Virus record (IMG/VR): IMGVR_UViG_3300036945_001118
Span: 1-45,186 of that record
Length of the DNA: 45,186 nt
Reading direction: 5' to 3' (one strand)
Origin: a virus
The first letter of the stretch is position 1; each line of letters opens with the position of its first letter. The translations under genes and the position numbers were made by a program. Below the pieces are notes generated by a model. It saw only the letters and a program-made list of their open reading frames with translations. It had not been told where the DNA came from and made no database searches. Of the stretch, positions 38,547-45,186 are shown one piece after another.

Positions 38547-38557
38547 CAATACTTATC
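38547..38557 (-). promoter_or_regulatory. GATAAGTATTG motif upstream of the 37-residue gene
   Basis: Minus strand GATAAGTATTG, 15 bases before the ATG and overlapping the end of the upstream radical SAM gene. Third copy of the motif. Confidence 0.35.
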
Positions 38558-39707
38558 CAGGAAACTGTTGGATAATTTCTGGCCATAAGTCAGCAAACAA
38601 ATACTTCTTATCGTTTAACTGTTTTACTTCTAGTGTGTCAAGCCACTCATCCAATTGCGGTCTAGTCACATATCCAGTTTTGTCGTTGAGTCTTAGTTCC
38701 AACTGCGATCTGATGTTGATTAATGCACTCATATCATAGCCGCTGCTTTCATACTTGCTGATACATCGATTCAATTCATCAAATGCCTTTGCCTTCAATG
38801 CAGGAGGTAATTTGAAAACGTTCAGTGCATGTATATTTTGCAATGCAGTCCAGTATACTTCGTTAAAGTATCCTTCACTGATGATAAAGTCATAATAATT
38901 ACACAGATCAAATGCAGAGTATGTGCAATACAGCGGATGTGCATTTATTATAGACACACCTTGTTGTTTGAGATATCTTAGATTGTCCACAAACGTAGAC
39001 CAACTTGCTCCATGTCTTACGTATTCAAATTTTGGCCCAACAGTATCAAAGCTGATGCCCCACTGTGCATTGGGGTTGGCTATCAACTTGGGTGCAATTG
39101 TATTATTGGGGAGGTCAATGCTGAGATTTGTAAGAATATAGTAATTCTTTTTTGGTAGTAAATCTATTAAGCGATGATTTTGCTTTTGCAATAATGGCTC
39201 TCCGCCCAATAGATTCACAGTTTCAATGCTGTCAACTGAATTGGTATTTTCTGCAATAAGTGCAAACAAGCTGTCTTCAACATCGGCTTTGTTTGCATTA
39301 ATCTTGATTCCTTTGATTGCGCTCCATTTACTGCTGAAATATTCATAGCAGTACGTGCAGGCCAAGTTGCAAAGGTTGCTCCATCGTAAATCTAACTTGT
39401 GCAACTCAAATGTTTCTTTGGTAGCAGATTGAAATTCGTCAAATTTTGATAAAGAAAATTGATCAATACGTTCACTTCTTGCACCCATTGATTCTAGCTT
39501 TTGGCACTGCTCACACTGTGGATGCCACTGTTCGTTGACAATGGCTTCTCTAATGCTTTGAGCATTAGGGCTTTGCAGTATTTCGTGGATACTTTGTTTA
39601 TTAATGTCGCCAATGTCTTCCTTGGCGCTGCAACAGGTCTTGACGCCGCCGTCGGCTCCTAGAAATACAGTGTTGAATGGATAAGCGCAAAATGTTTCTT
39701 TATTCAT
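38553..39707 (-). CDS. Radical SAM enzyme with N-terminal SPASM/twitch-like cysteines
   Basis: 384 residues. The N-terminal part carries Cys7, Cys25-Cys26 and Cys65-x2-Cys68 (CEQC), usually the auxiliary-cluster segment of twitch-domain enzymes. The radical SAM core follows with C113-x3-C117-x2-C120 (CNLACTYC), LLGGEPL and GISFDTVG. The C-terminal 120 residues are helical. Such enzymes act on peptides or sugars. It overlaps the GT/SGNH gene by eight bases. Confidence 0.88.
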   Translation of the reverse strand: MNKETFCAYPFNTVFLGADGGVKTCCSAKEDIGDINKQSIHEILQSPNAQSIREAIVNEQWHPQCEQCQKLESMGARSERIDQFSLSKFDEFQSATKETFELHKLDLRWSNLCNLACTYCYEYFSSKWSAIKGIKINANKADVEDSLFALIAENTNSVDSIETVNLLGGEPLLQKQNHRLIDLLPKKNYYILTNLSIDLPNNTIAPKLIANPNAQWGISFDTVGPKFEYVRHGASWSTFVDNLRYLKQQGVSIINAHPLYCTYSAFDLCNYYDFIISEGYFNEVYWTALQNIHALNVFKLPPALKAKAFDELNRCISKYESSGYDMSALINIRSQLELRLNDKTGYVTRPQLDEWLDTLEVKQLNDKKYLFADLWPEIIQQFPG

Positions 39708-41469
39708 TGTTTAATAACCTGTCTACTACAATGTCTGCCAGCTGTTCGTGATATCTAATGTGCGGATGGTTAAATCCATGCACCTGTGATTGGTTCCCCC
39801 AATTTACCAAGTTGCCAAAACAAACATCATGATCAATTATGCTGGTAAATTTGTTAATGGATTCGATCATGCTAATGAATCGCTTATTAAGGTGTTTGTC
39901 AGACACAAATCCAATATAGTCATTTACTGTTTGGTGCAAAGGTTGCACCAGTATACGTCCATTGAAGCGCGAGCTAAGGAGGTCAAGATACTTTAATGTA
40001 TTAAAGTAATTGTACAATGTAAAGTAATCGTCTGCAACATGCTCAACAAAGTCATTGTGAAACTTTTCGGTTGGCCACAATCCTGGGTATCCAATAATTG
40101 GAATCGCAGCATGCGGCCATCCTCCTCTTTCTTCTTTGCTAAAATACATCCAGCGATCCATACTGGTAGCTCCAACCAGTATTAAATCGTTATCTGATAT
40201 AACTCCGTCGGCAAAGTCTCTTTCTATCAAATACACAATACTTTGCATACTACCACCTGACAGACCTTTGTTAAGGAATTTGACATCCAGACGCTTTGCA
40301 ACTTGTGCAGCCCAACTCAAATGGCTTTGTGCTTCCATTGCTTCCTGACTACCTAATCTGGGATTTTTATTATAAAAGTCTGTGCGCTTGTCATTGTAAC
40401 TGCGCTTGATCTTGTCAAGCTCAACTGCGGTGATTGGTTCATGCCAAAATAAATGGTCAGCTAATTCACTGCCAGCGGTGTGGCTACAACCGTACGCTAC
40501 AATACGATTAAATGCAATAGTTTGTTGATTTCGTTTGATAAATCTAAGAGGTGCCATATCCCATTCCTTGTGTAAGATTTCAATTACTGCTGGACGCATC
40601 CTATACAAGCACTGCTTGAATGTTTCCCTGAAGAAATTAATTTTCCAGTCACCTACTAAACCTTTTGTGCGTAGGTACTCGCCCAATAAGTCGGCATATT
40701 CTGGAGTGGTATGAAAACGATGCATTGTGATGATGTGTGCATTTTCATCATCGGCCCGTTTGAACTGTTCGACCAGCTGCTCTTTCGTCAAACGATCACT
40801 CTTGTCCAGTCCACCATATTGACCAAACGCCCAGTTTTCTGTTGTATCGGTCCATGATTCTCTGGTCTGCGCAAACACCCAATATAAAGCTGCTTCGCTG
40901 GCTTTGATAATTGGTTGCATTGAAATGTCATAATTCACTGACACGAGTTTATCTAAAAGCGCTCTTACAATGTTGTTGCGCCAAACAAACGGAGTAATAG
41001 GGAACACTTCGGTGGCGCTAGCCACACCCAGTATACGACATGCTTCAGTGTGCGTTGGATCAATTTCAGCAGGCGAACTTCGTGTAAAGATGTTTACTTT
41101 TAGTTTTCCATCATTGAAAAAATCATCCAGTCCCAAATTACTAATTAAAAAGTTCTTGCAATCTAATACAACGCTGTAATCTGCTGTACTTTTGCTTGCA
41201 GCCAATAATTTGAATACCTGCTGTCTATGCCAACCATCTGTTGCTGCAATTAATTCGCCAACCTTGATGTTGAGATTCCAGCCAGTCATTACAGGAACAA
41301 TATGCTCATTGATCCAATTTACAACATGCTGATAATCTACACGATCTTCAACAACAATAGTCCATTGCTTTTGGCTCGTCCAAAACTTCTCCAAGCTTAG
41401 AGCATGATAGTATAGCGGTGCAAGGTCGCCGCTATACGCTATGGTGATTACTTCTGCGGTATATTGCAT
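39700..41469 (-). CDS. Glycosyltransferase-like (DUF6492) / SGNH fusion, 589 aa
   Basis: Residues 1 to about 310 look like the DUF6492 glycosyltransferase-like family: ITIAYSGDLAPLYYHALSLE, GWHRQQVFKLLAA and YSVVLDCKNFLI (D-x-K/N pair near the metal site). Residues about 330-589 are SGNH-like: IVAYGCSHTAGSEL (block I), GLSGGSMQS (block II) and HPHIRYHEQLAD (His at the end). A transferase plus an esterase or acetyltransferase in one chain suggests that a sugar is added and then decorated. It overlaps neighbours on both sides. Confidence 0.75.
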   Translation of the reverse strand: MQYTAEVITIAYSGDLAPLYYHALSLEKFWTSQKQWTIVVEDRVDYQHVVNWINEHIVPVMTGWNLNIKVGELIAATDGWHRQQVFKLLAASKSTADYSVVLDCKNFLISNLGLDDFFNDGKLKVNIFTRSSPAEIDPTHTEACRILGVASATEVFPITPFVWRNNIVRALLDKLVSVNYDISMQPIIKASEAALYWVFAQTRESWTDTTENWAFGQYGGLDKSDRLTKEQLVEQFKRADDENAHIITMHRFHTTPEYADLLGEYLRTKGLVGDWKINFFRETFKQCLYRMRPAVIEILHKEWDMAPLRFIKRNQQTIAFNRIVAYGCSHTAGSELADHLFWHEPITAVELDKIKRSYNDKRTDFYNKNPRLGSQEAMEAQSHLSWAAQVAKRLDVKFLNKGLSGGSMQSIVYLIERDFADGVISDNDLILVGATSMDRWMYFSKEERGGWPHAAIPIIGYPGLWPTEKFHNDFVEHVADDYFTLYNYFNTLKYLDLLSSRFNGRILVQPLHQTVNDYIGFVSDKHLNKRFISMIESINKFTSIIDHDVCFGNLVNWGNQSQVHGFNHPHIRYHEQLADIVVDRLLNNE

Positions 41470-42722
41470 GTTGCGTTTGCCACTGTACGATCATTGATTT
41501 CATGAGTAAAGATCCTGTCAATGCTGCTGTTTTGTCCGCATGTGTCTGCACAATAACTCAAACGTCCTTTTTCAACTTGATCAATAGACCATGTGTCTGC
41601 AAACACACGATCCAAGTGTTGTGCGTCTAGAATTTCTGCCAACGTATGCGTTTCTAAGCTAAAGTGTTCCCAGCCATAATCGTTCATATGATTGTGTAGC
41701 TGTAGTGTTCTAGTATCTGTGTATACACCGTTTAAGTGTGTGCCAATATAACAACAAGGCATTACTCGGCCAAAGTTATCCACAAAGATTTCTTTGCCGC
41801 CAGTCCAGGTTCGGCTCTTGCACTTGATTTCACAGGAATTATTTTTGGTGTTATCTTCTTTGTAAATGCGATCAGTGTAAACATTGGCCACTTCATCTTG
41901 GAATGCTTTAGAAATTTGCTTTGTTTCTTTTAGCTTACGATACTCATCTACACTAAAAGGATAAAATATTACTTCTTGCTCACCTTTTGGCTGTGCTAAG
42001 TTACGATTCTTTTCTTGTACAGGCGCTTCAATAATATAGTCAAGATTGCCATCCTTGTCCAGTACAGGCATCTTGGTCAAATATTCACCATTGTCAACGC
42101 CCAGTGCTTTCTTAGGAACAAACTCAGCAAACTTCATTTGTTCTGCCAAGGCCTGCGCCGCTTCAATTTGATGTTCGTTGTGACGGAAGATTAGATAGTC
42201 CCAGTTGGCAGACCCGCCTGCGTCAATAAACGACTTGACGTTTTCCATTAACACATTCCACTGTACATTTCTACGATAAAGGTGATTGGTGTCTTCTAAT
42301 CCGTCAATGCTAAATGTTATTTGCCAGTATGCTGGATTGTGCTGTCTAGGGAATCTGGCAAACAATGCGCCCATTTTTGCCCACCAATCAGCCCTGCGCA
42401 TACCACCGTTTGTATTCATGCGTACTGCTGTAGTTGAACTAACGCTGGCAATGTATTCACAAATTTCATAAGTGTCACGGGCAACACAAGGGTCGCCATG
42501 AACTCCGCAAAATAAGATCAGCTTGCAACGTTGTATAACTTCTGGTGGGAAATACTGCTTGAACTTGTCCAGTGTAATTTGTCCCACTTCGAGATCAGGT
42601 CTAGCGTGTGGACTGTTGTTGTGAAAGCGCACACACATTGGGCAAGCAGCGTTACAGGCATTGGTCAGCTCAATGTGCAGTTGTGCCAACTCTTCCATGT
42701 TCCAAAATGCATTATTTGCCAT
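41448..42722 (-). CDS. Radical SAM enzyme with C-terminal SPASM-like cysteines, 424 aa
   Basis: HIELTNACNAACPMCVRF has C23-x3-C27-x2-C30. A C-terminal cluster region reads CEIKCKSRTWTGGKEIFVDN and GRVMPCCYIGTH, then LSYCADTCGQN near residue 400. This is the peptide- or sugar-modifying SPASM type. Start overlaps the upstream gene by 11 bases. Confidence 0.9.
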   Translation of the reverse strand: MANNAFWNMEELAQLHIELTNACNAACPMCVRFHNNSPHARPDLEVGQITLDKFKQYFPPEVIQRCKLILFCGVHGDPCVARDTYEICEYIASVSSTTAVRMNTNGGMRRADWWAKMGALFARFPRQHNPAYWQITFSIDGLEDTNHLYRRNVQWNVLMENVKSFIDAGGSANWDYLIFRHNEHQIEAAQALAEQMKFAEFVPKKALGVDNGEYLTKMPVLDKDGNLDYIIEAPVQEKNRNLAQPKGEQEVIFYPFSVDEYRKLKETKQISKAFQDEVANVYTDRIYKEDNTKNNSCEIKCKSRTWTGGKEIFVDNFGRVMPCCYIGTHLNGVYTDTRTLQLHNHMNDYGWEHFSLETHTLAEILDAQHLDRVFADTWSIDQVEKGRLSYCADTCGQNSSIDRIFTHEINDRTVANATCNIPQK

Positions 42723-43947
42723 TATGAGCCTTTACTACCCGACCATATGCAGGGAATGTTTTAAAGAAGTCCTGTTTACGATAGTCATCGTGTGTTTTAA
42801 TGGTGGCCAAGAAGGTATCCCATTCTGAATCAGAACAAGGTGTACCATTTTCAATAAAGCCAATGATGCCGGGCAATTGATACCATGCATGTTCATAGTG
42901 CTTGGGAATGTTATGCAGTCGATCCAGCACTGCTTCTTTGATGTCTGCTGGCAAACTGCTCATGTTAAAGTGTGCAGGACGATGTACCAGATTCAAGTAC
43001 AGGCCAAAGTCTGTAAAGTTGTCATAGTAAGCATCGAGCGTTTCGGGCAAGTTGTAAATATTGATACTGCTTAATGTAATGCACCAGCTTAGACTTAAAT
43101 TGCCATGTTGCTTGGAAAACTCACTGGCTTTCTTCATGTTTTCCACAGCTTCTGTCCATACTGCTGGATAACGCATGTATTCAAACTGCTCGCCTGTACC
43201 GTCAATGCTAAAGCTCAGGTTAACGTGCTTGAAGTTTTTCCAAACTTCTGTTTCTTCTGGCCATGTTGTGCCATTGGTGTTGTAGTGTAGCTCAATGTCT
43301 TTGGCATAGCCGTTGTCTACACAAATCTTCAACACTTCCCACATCTTTTTGCTCAAGAATGGTTCGCCACCGTAAAAGTCAAACTGTTTGATCGTGCTTA
43401 GATTGTTTGCCAAGTCATCCCAGAACGGACTATCTTCATCGTACGTCTGATGATACTTTTTCATTTCAATTGCATAATCTTTGTAGGAGGTACGTGCTGT
43501 GTGATTTAGATCGTAGTCCTCTTTCATCCACAAACTGCTAATGGTAGGATGGCATGTACGGCACTTGATGTTGCAGGTATTGCCTAAATTTAATTCAAAC
43601 TTGGCCAGCCCGTTGAAGGGCTCTTGATTACCGTACTCTAAGCCATGAAAGTATTTTTCATTGTCACGCAGACGCTTGCTCTTGCGTCCGCCATCTTCTT
43701 CTTGCCAGCATTGATTGCAAGCACGATCACGTACACCTGCAGCCAAGTTGGATTTGATACCTTGTGCAATAGGATTGTTAAAGTTTTCGTTGATTGTTTT
43801 AGATCCCAAAAACCAAACACGTTCTTTACCCATGTAGTTGTAGGACTCATCGATCATGCAACACATTTTGCTAGAGCCGTCATTGTTGCCGCTCATGCCG
43901 TGCAGTGCATTTACGCACCAGCTATGTTCATTTTGTTGGTTCATCAT
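42712..43947 (-). CDS. Twitch-domain radical SAM enzyme, 411 aa
   Basis: N-terminal cysteines (Cys11, Cys29-Cys30, ACNQC at 77-80) precede C125-x3-C129-x2-C132 (CNIKCRTC), FYGGEPFLSKK and LSFSIDGTGE. Same layout as the protein at 43928, so the pair is probably duplicated. Overlaps the next gene by 20 bases. Substrate unknown. Confidence 0.9.
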   Translation of the reverse strand: MMNQQNEHSWCVNALHGMSGNNDGSSKMCCMIDESYNYMGKERVWFLGSKTINENFNNPIAQGIKSNLAAGVRDRACNQCWQEEDGGRKSKRLRDNEKYFHGLEYGNQEPFNGLAKFELNLGNTCNIKCRTCHPTISSLWMKEDYDLNHTARTSYKDYAIEMKKYHQTYDEDSPFWDDLANNLSTIKQFDFYGGEPFLSKKMWEVLKICVDNGYAKDIELHYNTNGTTWPEETEVWKNFKHVNLSFSIDGTGEQFEYMRYPAVWTEAVENMKKASEFSKQHGNLSLSWCITLSSINIYNLPETLDAYYDNFTDFGLYLNLVHRPAHFNMSSLPADIKEAVLDRLHNIPKHYEHAWYQLPGIIGFIENGTPCSDSEWDTFLATIKTHDDYRKQDFFKTFPAYGRVVKAHNGK

Positions 43948-45186
43948 AGTTCAAATATACCTGTTTGCATAGTGCATAAAATTCTTTGTATTCTGGGAAT
44001 AACTCTACTAAGTTAGTGCCCAATCGATTGTCGTTTTCATTGAAGAATGAGAAGAAATCTCTGCGGCCGGCTCTTAACTTATCATCACTGATGGGATGCT
44101 CTTTTAAGTAGGTGGTAACACGCTTGAACTTTTCATACTCAACACCAGTGAACCATTCTGGATTGTCTTTGATAAAATCCATATTGGCATCCATGTAAGG
44201 AATAAAGTCTGGTGTTAAAATCTTAATCATCCAGTGTGGCGGTTCTTTCAAGTAAGGGGTATCAAATGCAACTGCATCCTTACCAAACTCCTTGCGCCAT
44301 TCAATTACCTTTTCCAACAGCGCACGGAATGTTGCAACACATAACACGTTGAATGTACACATTAGGTTAATTGTAGCACCAGTTTTCATAACTGCTTTCA
44401 TGTTACGTTCCCAGTGAGCACAATCCATACCTGTTCGCATGTACTCGGCTTGCGGTCCCCATCCTTCAATTGACGTAAAGAAACTGAACTTGCGAATCTT
44501 CTTTTGTGCCAGCAAACTTTCTACACGTTCAATCAAACTGTCAACTTTGGCAAAGCTAACACCCAAGTTGCTGTTCAATGTGATTTCAAGCTGTGGTGCA
44601 GGTTCCTTTTCCAGCAAGTCAAAGAACTGCATGGCGCCTGGATTCATCAATGGCTCGCCACCTGTGATTCGAAGTGTATGCAAGTCGTTGCGTAGGCTTG
44701 GCCACCACTTCCAAAATGCTTCGATATAAGGATTCTCATCTTTGGGCCCGTAGTATGTGCCTTGCTTTAAGAATTCAATTCCATACTGATTGTATGTCAA
44801 GTCATGGTTGCCATATTTCTTTGTTTCTTCCATCCACATTGTGCTGGCTTGTGGGCCACAGTAGCCGCATCGATAGTTGCAATTGTTACCAAAGCTGACT
44901 TCCAAATAACGTGGATTGATAGGAGCGTCCCATGGCAGCTCTGCTAATTTTTCAATATGCGGTGCTGCAAAATCACTACTGCTATGAATCATTCTATCGC
45001 TGATATGGTCACCTGGCAAGTCTTCGATGTTCCAGCAGTAGTAGCATTCATCTGGGCGACCACCTTCTAACATGGTTTTACGCTGTTCTTTTTTCCATAG
45101 TGTGTTATGCAACGCACTTGGATCAGCTGCAATTTCATCCAATGGAATATGATGCGGGCGTGGGTGATAGCAACTGTGGTTGTCAC
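43928..45186 (-). CDS. Twitch-domain radical SAM enzyme, N-terminus outside the window
   Basis: The frame stays open to the window end: before DEIAADPS it reads DNHSCYHPRPHHIPL, typical of this family, so the apparent TTG start at 45142 is not real. Cysteines of the auxiliary segment appear in ECYYCW; the core is NCNYRCGYCGPQ with ITGGEPLMNPG and SIEGWG. At least 418 residues are visible. It closely parallels the protein at 42712 and the two may act in sequence or as a complex. Confidence 0.9.
   Translation of the reverse strand, partial: DNHSCYHPRPHHIPLDEIAADPSALHNTLWKKEQRKTMLEGGRPDECYYCWNIEDLPGDHISDRMIHSSSDFAAPHIEKLAELPWDAPINPRYLEVSFGNNCNYRCGYCGPQASTMWMEETKKYGNHDLTYNQYGIEFLKQGTYYGPKDENPYIEAFWKWWPSLRNDLHTLRITGGEPLMNPGAMQFFDLLEKEPAPQLEITLNSNLGVSFAKVDSLIERVESLLAQKKIRKFSFFTSIEGWGPQAEYMRTGMDCAHWERNMKAVMKTGATINLMCTFNVLCVATFRALLEKVIEWRKEFGKDAVAFDTPYLKEPPHWMIKILTPDFIPYMDANMDFIKDNPEWFTGVEYEKFKRVTTYLKEHPISDDKLRAGRRDFFSFFNENDNRLGTNLVELFPEYKEFYALCKQVYLNYDEPTK

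Noticed and set aside
1-45186. tRNA genes, CRISPR arrays, IS elements, attachment sites
   Set aside because: The gaps are short and show no cloverleaf, regular spaced repeats, transposase frame or integrase; nothing to support such features.

Overview
The window looks like the accessory part of a large tailed-phage genome, probably an uncultured myovirus with a large genome infecting a Gram-negative aquatic bacterium. Reasons: tightly packed genes with ATGA or TAATG overlaps, many small uncharacterised proteins, homing-type nucleases (HNH, GIY-YIG), a SleB/CwlJ-type cell-wall hydrolase, fibre-like structural proteins with collagen-type repeats, a lipobox protein, and host-derived helper genes (NAMPT, NMN adenylyltransferase-Nudix, bS21, Hsp20, ClpS, ClpX). 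No terminase, capsid, portal or polymerase gene is present, so the phage family cannot be fixed. I see no tRNA, rRNA, IS element or CRISPR array, and no gene-free stretch over 300 bases; the longest gap is about 170 bases (10906-11077).

Layout, read mostly on the minus strand. (1) 1-4308: NAD block: nadV, a macro-domain protein, an HNH nuclease, nadM-Nudix, plus small membrane and unknown proteins. (2) 4361-9597: probable virion or structural operon with fibre-like paralogues, a collagen-like protein, a Gly/Tyr-rich protein, two paralogous helical proteins and a papain-like protease. (3) 9754-14278: a LuxR/NarL-type regulator with duplicated degenerate receiver halves, a GIY-YIG nuclease, a radical SAM enzyme, a lipoprotein and small unknowns. 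(4) 14329-15438 (+): GNAT acetyltransferase and HNH nuclease. (5) 15441-21194: three iron/2-oxoglutarate-type oxygenases, a stand-alone Peptidase_G2-like protein, small unknowns and an AAA+ ATPase. (6) 21326-23765 (+): aldo/keto reductase, oxygenase and radical SAM, converging on a QueC-like ATPase. (7) 23727-34725: three more oxygenases, SprT-like protease, HAD phosphatase, ClpS, Hsp20, bS21, ClpX, a large membrane protein, another oxygenase, an SNase-like protein, cell-wall hydrolase and P-loop kinase. (8) 34864-45186: alpha/beta hydrolase, secreted nuclease, carbamoyltransferase, SGNH protein, a glycosyltransferase-like/SGNH fusion and four radical SAM enzymes, the last running off the window.

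Three themes stand out. First, an NAD+ rebuilding set (nadV plus nadM, with a macro domain) of the kind known to counter NAD-depleting defence. Second, a proteostasis/translation set whose ClpX keeps its ClpP-docking IGF loop. Third, an exceptional density of oxidative and radical tailoring enzymes: eight 2OG/AspH/TauD-type oxygenases and six radical SAM enzymes, with a carbamoyltransferase, SGNH proteins and a sugar-transferase-like protein. That third set is the best candidate for an undescribed modification system.

Transcription appears to rely on host-type sigma-70 promoters. Many gaps carry TTGACA-like and TATAAT-like boxes exactly 17 bases apart, several with an AACGGTTGAC upstream edge. 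UUCG-capped or T-tailed hairpins act as likely terminators. Two promoters put the start codon six bases after the -10 box, implying leaderless messages.
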